Assembly: GCF_001654915.1 (NCBI RefSeq)
Contig: NZ_LXEQ01000016.1
Direction: 5' to 3' (one strand)
From: Buttiauxella ferragutiae
Lineage (GTDB): Bacteria; Pseudomonadota; Gammaproteobacteria; Enterobacterales; Enterobacteriaceae
DNA: 64,000 bases
Under the pieces are notes generated by a model. It saw only the letters and a program-made list of their open reading frames with translations. It did not search any database and was not told the DNA's origin. Below, in pieces: positions 52,405 through 61,111 of the stretch; within the stretch, counting starts at the first letter, position 1; every line of letters starts with the position of its first letter. The position numbers were made by a program, and so were the translations under genes.

Positions 52405-52836
52405 TTATTTACCGCGAACTAATGGCAGGTTTTCCCCGCTCCAGCCAGCAATCCCTTCTTTCAGTAAGGTCACTTTTTCGAAACCGGCTTTTGTCAGCAG
52501 TGCGGCTGAATCTTGAGAGGAAACGCCATTGCCACAAACCACGATTACAGGCTGTGATTTATGTTTTTCCAGCTCACCGAAGTTACCACTTTTAATATCA
52601 GCTGGCAGTACATTCAGTGAGTTAGCAATATGGCCCTTGCGGTAATCATCACGAGAACGCACATCAACAACAACGGCATCTTCTTTGTTGATGAGGCGTG
52701 TCGCTTCACCACGGGTGATCACCTTAACCTTAGAGGTCAAACCTTTAAAAGTCATGAAAAGTACGGCGGCAAACAAGCCAACCCACGCCAAACTAAGTAT
52801 GGGATGACGACCAATGAATTGCATAATTTCTTGCAT
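52405..52836 (-). CDS. yibN: membrane-anchored rhodanese-domain protein YibN
   Basis: It has one N-terminal transmembrane segment (ILSLAWVGLFAAVLFMTF, about 13-30) and a single rhodanese domain facing the cytoplasm (about 40-135). It is 143 residues, equal in length to E. coli YibN. The active-loop position carries Cys101 in VIVVCGNGVSS, the canonical rhodanese placement. The E. coli protein, as I recall it, has Asp there. The physiological substrate is unknown. It is first in the run leading to grxC and secB. Confidence 0.95.
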   Translation of the reverse strand: MQEIMQFIGRHPILSLAWVGLFAAVLFMTFKGLTSKVKVITRGEATRLINKEDAVVVDVRSRDDYRKGHIANSLNVLPADIKSGNFGELEKHKSQPVIVVCGNGVSSQDSAALLTKAGFEKVTLLKEGIAGWSGENLPLVRGK

Positions 52837-53081
52837 GGGGGGGTGTAGCTCCCGACTAAGTAATATGAAAAAACCAAGTGAGGAGTATACATTTGCGTTG
52901 TGCCAAATACAGCCAGTCTGCGTTAGGTTATGTTGATTCTGCGGACTGTTACGAAAAAAATTACCTTAACGACGTAAAACCGATCACAATCCAACCCGTT
53001 TCTTTGATCTTCTGCGGCTATTTACCCCGTGGCCTGTAGTAAAATTACGCAAATTTTGTCTTTGACTTAGAGGTTATCGCA

Positions 53082-54629
53082 ATGTCAGTTACTAAAAAAC
53101 CTATGGTTCTGGTGATTCTGGATGGCTATGGTCACCGCGAAGAGCAGCAGGATAACGCTATTCTGAATGCTAAAACCCCGGTTATGGATAACCTGTGGGC
53201 ACAGCGTCCACATACTTTAATCAACGCATCAGGTATGGAAGTCGGTCTGCCAGATGGCCAAATGGGTAACTCCGAAGTCGGTCACGTAAACCTTGGTGCT
53301 GGCCGCATCGTTTACCAGGATCTGACTCGTCTGGACGTTGAAATTAAAGAACGTACTTTCTTCGCTAACCCAACGCTGACTGCAGCTGTAGACAAAGCTG
53401 TTGCTGCTGGCAAAGCAGTGCACATCATGGGCCTGGCTTCAGCCGGTGGCGTTCACAGCCACGAAGAACACATTCTGGCGATGATTGAACTGGCCGCTGA
53501 ACGAGGTGCTGAAGCCATTTACCTGCACGCGTTCCTTGATGGCCGCGATACACCGCCACGCAGCGCAGAATCTTCTCTGAAGAAATTTGCCGATAAGTTT
53601 GCTGCACTGGGTAAAGGACGCGTTGCTTCGCTGATTGGCCGTTACTACGCAATGGACCGCGATAACCGCTGGGATCGCGTTGAACTGGCTTACGATCTGC
53701 TGACTCAGGCTAAAGGCGAATACCAGGCAGAAACCGCTGTTGCGGGTCTGGAAGCTGCATATGCTCGTGATGAAAACGATGAATTCGTTAAACCAACTGT
53801 GATTCGTGCAGAAGGCGAAGCTGACGCTGCCATGAACGACGGCGACGCGCTGATCTTCATGAACTTCCGTGCAGACCGCGCGCGTCAAATCACCCGTACT
53901 TTTGTTAACGCTGACTTCGACGGTTTTGCCCGTAAGAAAGTGGTTAACTTCGGTGATTTCGTGATGCTGACTGAATACGCAGCAGACATTAAAGCCGCTT
54001 GCGCTTACCCACCAGCGTCACTGACCAATACCTTTGGTGAGTGGATGGCGAAGCACGACAAAACTCAGTTACGTATCTCCGAAACTGAAAAATATGCTCA
54101 CGTTACCTTCTTCTATAACGGCGGCGTTGAAGAACCGTTTGCTGGCGAAGACCGTATTCTGATCAACTCCCCGAAAGTTGCTACTTACGATCTGCAACCA
54201 GAAATGAGTTCAGTAGAATTGACTGAAAAACTGCTGGCAGCTATCAACAGCGGCAAATACGACACCATCATTTGTAACTATCCAAATGGTGACATGGTCG
54301 GGCATACCGGCGTTTTCGAAGCGGCTGTTGCTGCAATCGAAGCACTGGATAACTGTATTGCTCAGGTGGTTTCTGCAGTAGAAAACGTGGGTGGGCAGTT
54401 GCTGATCACCGCTGACCACGGTAATGCAGAACAGATGGCTGACCCGGCAACTGGTCAGGCGCATACCGCGCATACCAGCCTGCCAGTTCCATTGATTTAT
54501 GTAGGTTCCCGTAGTGTGAAAGCGGTTGAAGGCGGCAAGCTTTCTGATATCGCACCAACTATGTTGAACCTCATGGGCATGGAAATCCCGCAAGAGATGA
54601 CTGGCAAGCCGCTGTTCATCGTGGAATAA
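53082..54629 (+). CDS. gpmM: 2,3-bisphosphoglycerate-independent phosphoglycerate mutase
   Basis: Mn2+-dependent mutase of glycolysis that converts 3- to 2-phosphoglycerate through a phosphoserine. It is 515 residues. Metal ligands are Asp14 in VILDGYGHR, the phosphorylated Ser64 in GQMGNSEVGH, and downstream NYPNGDMVGHTG and TADHGNAEQM. Codon use is strongly biased, as in glycolytic genes. It begins the gpmM-envC-yibQ run and is divergent from yibN, with 245 bp of control region between. Confidence 0.98.
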   Translation: MSVTKKPMVLVILDGYGHREEQQDNAILNAKTPVMDNLWAQRPHTLINASGMEVGLPDGQMGNSEVGHVNLGAGRIVYQDLTRLDVEIKERTFFANPTLTAAVDKAVAAGKAVHIMGLASAGGVHSHEEHILAMIELAAERGAEAIYLHAFLDGRDTPPRSAESSLKKFADKFAALGKGRVASLIGRYYAMDRDNRWDRVELAYDLLTQAKGEYQAETAVAGLEAAYARDENDEFVKPTVIRAEGEADAAMNDGDALIFMNFRADRARQITRTFVNADFDGFARKKVVNFGDFVMLTEYAADIKAACAYPPASLTNTFGEWMAKHDKTQLRISETEKYAHVTFFYNGGVEEPFAGEDRILINSPKVATYDLQPEMSSVELTEKLLAAINSGKYDTIICNYPNGDMVGHTGVFEAAVAAIEALDNCIAQVVSAVENVGGQLLITADHGNAEQMADPATGQAHTAHTSLPVPLIYVGSRSVKAVEGGKLSDIAPTMLNLMGMEIPQEMTGKPLFIVE

Positions 54630-54674
54630 TCCCTCCCCATGAGGGGAAAGGCGATTTTTTCAATAACATGGGCC

Positions 54675-55922
54675 GTGAAACCGAAAGCGTTTTCAGTCAG
54701 GCCTATGATCTACGCCAGCGTTCTAAGCGCTGGCGTATTGTTATGCCCGTTTCCCAGCCATGCAGACGATCGCGCCGATTTGAAATCTATCCAGCAGGAT
54801 ATTGCAACGAAAGAACGCGCGGTACGCCAGCAACAGCAGCAACGTTCCGCCTTGCTTGCTCAACTCCAGGCACAAGAAAAAGCGATTGCCGAAGCCAGCC
54901 GCAAACTGCGCGAAACGCAAAACACGCTTGCCGATCTGAATCGCCAAATTGCCACCATGAATGCTTCCCTCGCGAAACTGCAAAAACAGCAGGCATCGCA
55001 GGAACGTAATCTGGCCGCTCAACTCGACGCCGCATTCCGCCAGGGGCAACATACTGGCATCCAGCTGATTTTAAGCGGTGAAGAAAGCCAGCGCGGGCAA
55101 CGCTTGCAGGCATACTTCGGCTACCTGAACGCCGCGCGTCAGGAAACTATTGAACAGCTTAAGCAGACTAAAGCGGAAGTTGATGAGCAAAAAGCCAGTC
55201 TGGAGTCTAAGCAAACCGAACAACAGACGCTGCTTTACGAACAGCAAGCTCAACAAAGCAAGCTTGAAGGTGCGCGTAACGAACGTAAAAAAACGCTCTC
55301 CACTCTCGAATCCTCTTTGCAACAAGATCAGCAAAAGCTGAGCGAAATGCGCCAGAACCAGGCGCGCCTTCAGGGGCAAATTGCCCGTGCAGAAGCCGCT
55401 GCCAAAGCGAGAGCGGAAAAAGAAGCCCGTGAAGCTGAGCAAGTTAAAACTCGCCAAAAGGAAGCAACCAGCAAAGGCAGTACCTATAAACCAACAGAAA
55501 GCGAACGTTCTTTGATCTCGCGCACTGGTGGCCTGGGTGCACCGCGTGGACAAGCCTTCTGGCCGGTTCGCGGTTCAATCCTGCATCGCTATGGCGAACA
55601 GCTTCAAGGTGAGCTACGTTGGAAAGGGATTGTTATCTCCGCAGGTGAAGGCACTGAAGTTAAAGCTATTGCTGATGGGCGTGTAATCCTTGCCGATTGG
55701 CTACAGGGATACGGCCTCGTGGTTGTCGTTGAACACGGTAAAGGCGATATGAGTTTGTATGGTTATAACCAGAGCGCACTGGTTAATGTTGGAACACAAG
55801 TTCGCGCCGGCCAGGCTATTGCACTGGTAGGCAACAGTGGCGGTCAGGGCCGCCCGTCACTTTATTTCGAAATTCGTCGCCAGGGCCAGGCCGTCAATCC
55901 ACAACCGTGGTTGGGAAGATAA
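54675..55922 (+). CDS. envC: murein hydrolase activator EnvC
   Basis: Periplasmic divisome factor that activates amidases AmiA and AmiB for septal splitting. It has a signal peptide ending near PFPSHA, a long coiled coil (about 25-265) and a C-terminal degenerate LytM/M23 domain (WPVRGSILHRYGEQ to YFEIRRQGQAVNPQPWLGR). The metal-binding residues of active peptidases are missing, as expected. The start is unclear: the codon aligned with the E. coli ATG is ATA (54663). GTG at 54675 is the nearest usable start, and ATG at 54639 would add residues without homology. Confidence 0.92.
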   Translation: MKPKAFSVRPMIYASVLSAGVLLCPFPSHADDRADLKSIQQDIATKERAVRQQQQQRSALLAQLQAQEKAIAEASRKLRETQNTLADLNRQIATMNASLAKLQKQQASQERNLAAQLDAAFRQGQHTGIQLILSGEESQRGQRLQAYFGYLNAARQETIEQLKQTKAEVDEQKASLESKQTEQQTLLYEQQAQQSKLEGARNERKKTLSTLESSLQQDQQKLSEMRQNQARLQGQIARAEAAAKARAEKEAREAEQVKTRQKEATSKGSTYKPTESERSLISRTGGLGAPRGQAFWPVRGSILHRYGEQLQGELRWKGIVISAGEGTEVKAIADGRVILADWLQGYGLVVVVEHGKGDMSLYGYNQSALVNVGTQVRAGQAIALVGNSGGQGRPSLYFEIRRQGQAVNPQPWLGR

Positions 55923-55925
55923 GTT

Positions 55926-56888
55926 TTGCTTCAATTCCGTCGTGTGTTTTTCTCTCTCGTCAGCACACTCATGCTGACAACCCCCGTTTACGCTGGAAAG
56001 CTGGCAATTGTAATAGATGACTTCGGTTATCGCCCCGCGCAAGAAAACAAAGTTATCGCCCTGCCTGCCAACATTTCCGTCGCAGTTTTACCCAATGCTC
56101 CTCACGCCCGTGAAATGGCCACTAAAGCGCATAATGCCGGGCATGAAGTCCTGATTCATTTGCCGATGGCCCCCCTGAGTAAACAGCCGCTGGAAAAAGA
56201 CACGCTGCGCCCGGATATGAGCAGCGGCGAAATCGAGCGTATCATCCGCGAAGCTGTCAATGATGTTCCCTATGCCGTGGGGTTGAATAACCATATGGGT
56301 AGCGCGATGACATCCAGCCTGTTCGGCATGCAGAAAGTGATGCAGGCATTAGGGCAATACAATCTCTATTTTCTTGACAGTATGACGATAGGAAATAGCC
56401 AGTCGATGCGGGCGGCGGCCGGTACTAACGTCAAAGTGATCAAACGTAAAGTGTTCCTGGATGACACTCAAAACGAAGCCGATATTCGTTTTCAGTTTAA
56501 TCGTGCGGTGGAGTTGGCCCGTCGAAATGGCTCAGCGATTGCCATTGGTCATCCTCATCCGTCGACCGTGCGTGTTCTGCAACAGATGGTCTATAGCTTA
56601 CCGGCAGATATCACGCTGGTGCGCCCGAGCAGCTTGCTCAATGAGCCTCAGGTGGATACCTCAAGACCAAATAACTCGCGTCCTGTAGCGCCAGGCAAAC
56701 CAGCTGAACAACCGCGTAATCCGTTCAAAGGTGTGAATTTATGTAAGCCTAAACAACCTTTGCAACCCGTCTATGCAACGACATTCTTTAGCGTGATCGG
56801 CGAAAGCATCAGCCAAAGCCAGTTGTTGAAGTACATGCAACACCAGTGGCAAGGCTGGGATAAATCGTTAAAGGCTACTCAATCCTGA
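55926..56888 (+). CDS. yibQ: divergent polysaccharide deacetylase YibQ
   Basis: Exported protein of the divergent polysaccharide deacetylase family; its substrate is unknown. The signal peptide MLQFRRVFFSLVSTLMLTTPVYA is followed directly by KLAIVIDDFGYR, with the paired Asp residues typical of the family. The metal-site-like HLPMAP and NNHMGSAMTS and GHPHPSTVRVL also appear. It is 320 residues. The likely start is a TTG 3 bp after the envC stop, implying coupling. Its stop overlaps the convergent glycosyltransferase end by about 10 bp. Confidence 0.93.
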   Translation: MLQFRRVFFSLVSTLMLTTPVYAGKLAIVIDDFGYRPAQENKVIALPANISVAVLPNAPHAREMATKAHNAGHEVLIHLPMAPLSKQPLEKDTLRPDMSSGEIERIIREAVNDVPYAVGLNNHMGSAMTSSLFGMQKVMQALGQYNLYFLDSMTIGNSQSMRAAAGTNVKVIKRKVFLDDTQNEADIRFQFNRAVELARRNGSAIAIGHPHPSTVRVLQQMVYSLPADITLVRPSSLLNEPQVDTSRPNNSRPVAPGKPAEQPRNPFKGVNLCKPKQPLQPVYATTFFSVIGESISQSQLLKYMQHQWQGWDKSLKATQS

Positions 56889-57694
56889 TTTTGTGGGCGT
56901 GCAGAGGAAGGATTTTCTCTGCACGTATTGCTGTTTAATTTTCCGTCCCAATACCAGGCCTTGAAGTATTTTAGAAAACTATAGAAAGTGGCATACAAAC
57001 CTGTAACAAGCCCCACTCGCCCTTTCCTCCACGCCCCACTGAACAAATACCATTTAAAAAATGCACCGATGGCACTTATTATGCCCCTCAGCAATGAGGG
57101 CTTGATTTTTTTATTTATGACCAGGCGAGTCGTATAAGTGTTTAATTTATTGAAAACCTCATGAATAGTATAAAAGGTATCATGGCGAACAAAACCAGGA
57201 ATAACAGATGAGTTAATAAACCCTTCGGCTTGATCATCTACCGGACGATCGTTAAATCGCGTCTGCCGACGGTTATACAAACGCACCGGGAAGTCCGGTG
57301 AGGATATGGGATAAATGGTTCGCACCTGTTCTCCGAGTACAAACCAGTAGCGCGAAAAACGCCATGCCTGCCCTTGTTCAGGTTCTTCACCCTGCTTGAG
57401 CTTAAGGATAAAAGCGGTTGTCTGCTCATCAAGAATTTCATCACTATCCATACATAACACCCAGTCATAGCTCGCAAGCCCGGTAGCATGGTTCATTTGT
57501 TCACCGTGCGTGTTAAATGGGTGATATATAGGTTCAATACCATAACCACGAGAAATATTAATAGTTTCATCACTACTTCCCGAATCCACAATAATGATTT
57601 CATCTGCAATTGATATTAATGGCTGCAATACTTCGTGAAGCAGACGTGCAGAGTTATAAGTCAGTAAACAAACTGATATTTTAAACATAGCCAT
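56879..57694 (-). CDS. family 2 glycosyltransferase, WaaE/KdtX-like, LPS-associated
   Basis: Putative LPS sugar transferase, about 271 residues from the ATG at 57694. The frame opens 7 codons earlier with a TTG, and no start has a strong ribosome-binding site. A GT-A fold is indicated by ISVCLLTYN, IADEIIIVDSGSSDET and the metal-binding DSD in VLCMDSDEI (about 83-85). The C-terminal region, GIISAIGAFFKWYLFSGAWRKG onward, is hydrophobic and basic, suggesting inner-membrane association. It resembles beta-glucosyltransferases acting on inner-core heptose, but the acceptor cannot be proven. E. coli has the unrelated-length waaH (yibD) at this site. Confidence 0.8.
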   Translation of the reverse strand: MAMFKISVCLLTYNSARLLHEVLQPLISIADEIIIVDSGSSDETINISRGYGIEPIYHPFNTHGEQMNHATGLASYDWVLCMDSDEILDEQTTAFILKLKQGEEPEQGQAWRFSRYWFVLGEQVRTIYPISSPDFPVRLYNRRQTRFNDRPVDDQAEGFINSSVIPGFVRHDTFYTIHEVFNKLNTYTTRLVINKKIKPSLLRGIISAIGAFFKWYLFSGAWRKGRVGLVTGLYATFYSFLKYFKAWYWDGKLNSNTCRENPSSARPQNQD

Positions 57695-57744
57695 TATGCC
57701 ATAACAAAAAATCAATTATATCATGGTGAATAATTGTAGCTGCG

Positions 57745-57767
57745 AATTCGAAATCCGGATTCGAATT
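57745..57767. repeat. imperfect palindrome between divergent glycosyltransferase genes
   Basis: AATTCGAA-ATCCGGAT-TCGAATT is a 23-bp near-perfect inverted repeat with one unpaired A, followed by TTTTATATTATTAA. It could be an operator or part of a transcript leader. Confidence 0.5.
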
Positions 57768-57833
57768 TTTATATTATTAATTCCTCCCGTAAAAGAGTCA
57801 TCAAAAGCGTTAGTTATCACTCAATACTGCCTT

Positions 57834-57839
57834 TATAAT
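57834..57839 (+). promoter_or_regulatory. likely -10 element for the 57875 glycosyltransferase
   Basis: A perfect TATAAT lies 35 bp before the ATG of the family 4 glycosyltransferase. The upstream -35 is poor (TAGTTA or TTAGTT). Confidence 0.4.
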
Positions 57840-57874
57840 GCCGCGTTGAATAATGCTACAGGAGCTGGTCGACG

Positions 57875-59107
57875 ATGACGCAACAGCGGCATAAGATTCT
57901 CTTACTGGATAACGGTAAAGAGTGGGGAGGCGGTACCAATAGTATGTTGGAACTGCTCAAACGTATTGACCGCCAACGGTTTGATATCACGTGCTGCTTT
58001 TACTACAACTATGCGCGTGGTGAAGGTGAAACCATTGAGAGCGTGCTGAGCAGCATTCAGATTCCTGTCATTTTCATTCCTCAACGCAAACAACCTGGCT
58101 GGGCAAAAATCAGCAAAGAAGTCGCGCGAGCATTTTTGTTTTTCAGCAAATCTGGTCGTAAAAAGATCACGGCATATATTGATAAACAATGGCGAATCAA
58201 ACCGAATGCCACGGCTTTGCACCAGCGATTGCAAAAAGATGGCTACGAAATTCTGTACATGAATAACCAGCCTGGTTCCAATTTGGAAGGTTATTTGGCA
58301 GCGGAGCCTCTTGATGTTGCAGTCGTTCAACACTGTCGCATTGAGCCGGTGATGAGTCAGTCGATAACCAGAGTGGTAAACCGTGTCGGCGATGCCGTGA
58401 TTGCTGTTTCTCATGGCGTAGAGAGTGTGCTGCTCAATCATGGCGTGAAGAAATCACTCTGTGTTACGGTCCCAAACGCCATTGATATTCACCAGCCACT
58501 CCCATCAGGTATAGCAATACGTCGGTCACTAGGCATTGAAGATGGCACATTTTTATTTGGTAGTATTGGGTCGTTGATTCCAAGAAAATCCTGCCACCAT
58601 ACGCTTGAAGCATTGCATCGTTTTCAACTGCAACATCCCGAAGCAAAATGGAAATTTGTCCTGGTAGGTGAAGGGAGCGATCGCGAAAAGTTAAAGCGCC
58701 AGGCCGCTGACTACGGATTTGCCGATCGCGTCATCTTTACTGGCTTTCGTAATAACCCGATGGATTATTTGGCCGCATTTGATGCCTTTATTCTTGCATC
58801 AAAAAGCGAAGGGTTACCGCGCGTCATTCTCGAATCCATGTTGCTTAAAACGGTAGTTATCGGTTCAAATGTGACGGGGACTGCGGAGTTAATCGATTCA
58901 GGCCGCACTGGCCTGCTCTACCCTTATGGCGATACCATTAAGCTCGCTTCACAACTTCAGCAAGTGTGGCAAGATAGCGCGTTACGTGATGCCTTAACTC
59001 AGCAGGCCTGGCAGCGCGTAATTAATAATTATGCGATCGAGCACTATGTTGCCGGTGTCGAAGCCGTACTTGGCGCAGTAAAACCAACCCGGAATGAAAA
59101 TGTTTAA
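57875..59107 (+). CDS. family 4 glycosyltransferase, LPS-associated
   Basis: Predicted retaining GT-B glycosyltransferase of 410 residues. The N-terminal acceptor domain starts with ILLLDNGKEWGGGTNSMLELL. The C-terminal nucleotide-sugar domain (about 210-380) has FGSIGSLIPRKSCHHTLEAL, VLVGEGSDREKLKR and the family EX7E motif in SEGLPRVILES (Glu312 and Glu320). CAGGAG lies before the ATG. Its stop overlaps the next gene by 14 bp, implying coupled translation. Location between yibQ and the tdh/hldD-waaF block suggests a role in LPS core or surface sugar assembly. Donor and acceptor are unknown. Confidence 0.85.
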   Translation: MTQQRHKILLLDNGKEWGGGTNSMLELLKRIDRQRFDITCCFYYNYARGEGETIESVLSSIQIPVIFIPQRKQPGWAKISKEVARAFLFFSKSGRKKITAYIDKQWRIKPNATALHQRLQKDGYEILYMNNQPGSNLEGYLAAEPLDVAVVQHCRIEPVMSQSITRVVNRVGDAVIAVSHGVESVLLNHGVKKSLCVTVPNAIDIHQPLPSGIAIRRSLGIEDGTFLFGSIGSLIPRKSCHHTLEALHRFQLQHPEAKWKFVLVGEGSDREKLKRQAADYGFADRVIFTGFRNNPMDYLAAFDAFILASKSEGLPRVILESMLLKTVVIGSNVTGTAELIDSGRTGLLYPYGDTIKLASQLQQVWQDSALRDALTQQAWQRVINNYAIEHYVAGVEAVLGAVKPTRNENV

Positions 59108-60024
59108 ATTTCTGAATCCAAAATATCGCCATATTACGGCGCGACATAATATTCCTTTGGCTCAGGCGGTTAGCGGGGCTAAAACCGTCCCAGTAACCTC
59201 CGTTGTGATCCCATGCGTTGGCAAAGATTATATTGAAGAAGGTACGCTTTCTGCGGTTTTTGCTGACCGTTTCGCGCCGCAACTTGAAGAAATTGTCATC
59301 GTCTCCGATCAACCAGCCAGCCAGTGCCTTTACCGATTTGCCAGGTAAAGCCCGGGTTGTTACGTTGAACGTTCCAGAAAGAGATGACAGCTATCGCTTC
59401 AAACAAATTTATCGTAGCCGCCTGATAAAGAGTCAGGCTCCGCTGTATGCCAGCACAGAAGGCTCGTTGATCATTGATTCCGATCTTAATCTTTTGCAGA
59501 TGCCGAAGCTTGAAGTCGAAGAAAACACGCTGTATTCCGGTTTTCGCCAGGGGAAAATGATCGCTAAACTGGCAAATGCTCCAGCAGGAAAAGCACCAGC
59601 CTATTATCAAGGGACGATTCGCCCCACTCTCCAGGATCACGTAAATAGCGCCTTTCTTGCTGCAACACACAGCACCTGGCACCGGTTATGCCCACTTTGG
59701 TTGGCTCTGTTCCAGGATACCTGGGAACTGATGGATGATTCGCAACCCCCAACAGATCAGTTGCCTTTAGCTGCACTTCTCGACTTGCTGGATTTCAAAA
59801 CCGTAAATTTAGGTGACTGGGTGAACTGGCCTGTCTCAAAACGCATCGGTGGTACCCCGGCGGTGATCCCAAAAGAAGTCATCGGTGCACATGGCGGCTT
59901 CCCACTTTCAGAATGGCAAAAGTATCTTGTCTCACCAGAGAGTGAATTGCTGTTTAAAGGGCAAGATTACACGCGAAAAGTGCGTTACCTGACGGATGCA
60001 GAAAAGCAGACTGCAAGCGAATAA
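59094..60024 (+). pseudogene. frameshifted nucleotide-sugar transferase-like gene, possibly phase-variable
   Basis: Two overlapping frames make one protein. Frame 1 starts at 59094 (MKMFKFLNPKYRHITARHN), carries VTSVVIPCVGKDYIEE and EEIVIVSDQP, and stops at 59348. Frame 2 continues from SAFTDLPGKARVVTLN to 60024. The break is at CCAG-CCAG-CCAG (59313-59324). Removing one 4-bp unit joins the frames into a continuous 308-residue protein. The joined product looks like a GT-A nucleotide-diphospho-sugar transferase, with a DSD metal motif in SLIIDSDLNLL. It overlaps the upstream glycosyltransferase by 14 bp. The frameshift may be a decay mutation, repeat slippage or an assembly error. Confidence 0.8.
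59313..59324 (+). repeat. tetranucleotide repeat (CCAG)3 at the frameshift
   Basis: Three exact CCAG copies lie in tandem where the reading frame breaks. Two copies would restore the frame. Confidence 0.85.
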
Positions 60025-60029
60025 AGATG

Positions 60030-60058
60030 TGAAAAAGGCCGGTTTCCCGGCCTTTTCT
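60030..60058. terminator. bidirectional terminator before tdh
   Basis: Stem AAAGGCCGG-TTT-CCCGGCCTTT with an A-run and a T-run flank. It serves the glycosyltransferase operon and the convergent kbl-tdh operon. Confidence 0.9.
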
Positions 60059-60075
60059 AACTTATCGTCGCGCGA

Positions 60076-61101
60076 TTAATCCCAGCTAAGAATGACTTTG
60101 CCAGACTGCCCGGAACGCATGGCATCAAACCCTTTCTGGAAATCATCGATTCCAAAACGGTGAGTGATAATCGGTGACAAATCCAGGCCAGACTGGATCA
60201 GTGCCGCCATTTTGTACCAGGTTTCGAACATTTCACGCCCGTAAATACCTTTGATGAACAAACCTTTGAAGATGACTTTCGTCCAGTCGATAGACATATC
60301 TGATGGCGGAATACCCAGCATCGCAATACGACCACCGTGGTTCATAGTATCGAGCATGGTACGGAACGCCGGTGGAGCACCGGACATCTCAAGACCCACA
60401 TCAAAACCTTCGGTCATGCCCAACTCTTTCATTACGTCGGTCAGATTTTCTTTGCTGACGTTGACCGCACGGGTCACGCCCATTTCACGCGCCAACTCCA
60501 GACGGTATTCGTTCACATCGGTGATCACGACATTACGCGCACCAACATGTTTAGCGACAGCCGCCGCCATAATACCAATCGGGCCGGCACCAGAAACCAG
60601 AACATCTTCACCAACCAGATCGAATGACAGCGCGGTGTGAACAGCGTTACCGAACGGGTCAAAGATAGAAGCCAGATCGTCAGAAATGTTGTCCGGGATT
60701 TTGAAAGCATTAAAAGCAGGCAGCACTAAATATTCTGCAAAACATCCAGGGCGGTTTACACCGATGCCAGTCGTATTACGGCACAGGTGCGTACGGCCCG
60801 CACGGCAATTACGACAGTGACCACAGGTAATATGGCCTTCACCGGAAACACGATCGCCAATTTTAAAGCCTTTAACTTCCTGGCCGATGCCGACCACTTC
60901 ACCAACATATTCGTGACCGACAACCATTGGAACCGGAATAGTCTTTTGTGACCATTCATCCCAGTTATAGATATGCACATCGGTGCCGCAAATCGCAGTT
61001 TTACGGATTTTGATCAGCAGATCGTTATGACCCATTTCTGGCTTAGGCGCATCTGTCATCCAGATGCCTTCTTCTGCTTTCAGTTTCGCTAATGCTTTCA
61101 T
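60076..61101 (-). CDS. tdh: L-threonine 3-dehydrogenase
   Basis: Zinc- and NAD-dependent dehydrogenase that oxidises threonine to 2-amino-3-ketobutyrate. The ATG at 61101 (MKALAKLKAEEG) gives 341 residues, equal to E. coli. The longer frame overlaps kbl and is rejected. Catalytic zinc ligands are in TAICGTDVHIY and VVGHEYVGEV, the structural zinc cysteines in GHITCGHCRNCRAGRTHLC, and the NAD site in VLVSGAGPIGIMAAA. It forms the kbl-tdh operon with 10 bp spacing. Confidence 0.98.
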   Translation of the reverse strand: MKALAKLKAEEGIWMTDAPKPEMGHNDLLIKIRKTAICGTDVHIYNWDEWSQKTIPVPMVVGHEYVGEVVGIGQEVKGFKIGDRVSGEGHITCGHCRNCRAGRTHLCRNTTGIGVNRPGCFAEYLVLPAFNAFKIPDNISDDLASIFDPFGNAVHTALSFDLVGEDVLVSGAGPIGIMAAAVAKHVGARNVVITDVNEYRLELAREMGVTRAVNVSKENLTDVMKELGMTEGFDVGLEMSGAPPAFRTMLDTMNHGGRIAMLGIPPSDMSIDWTKVIFKGLFIKGIYGREMFETWYKMAALIQSGLDLSPIITHRFGIDDFQKGFDAMRSGQSGKVILSWD

Positions 61102-61111
61102 GACCGCTCCC

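Noticed and set aside
54668..55009. 113-codon ORF overlapping the start of envC in another frame.
   Set aside because: It overlaps the EnvC signal peptide and coiled coil, which match E. coli in their own frame. The other frame has no homology that I recognise.
59218..60024. A separate gene starting MAKIILKKVRFL.
   Set aside because: Its first ~35 residues are an out-of-frame reading of the upstream frame's coding sequence. Homologous-looking sequence begins only after the CCAG repeat, so it is the second half of one frameshifted gene.
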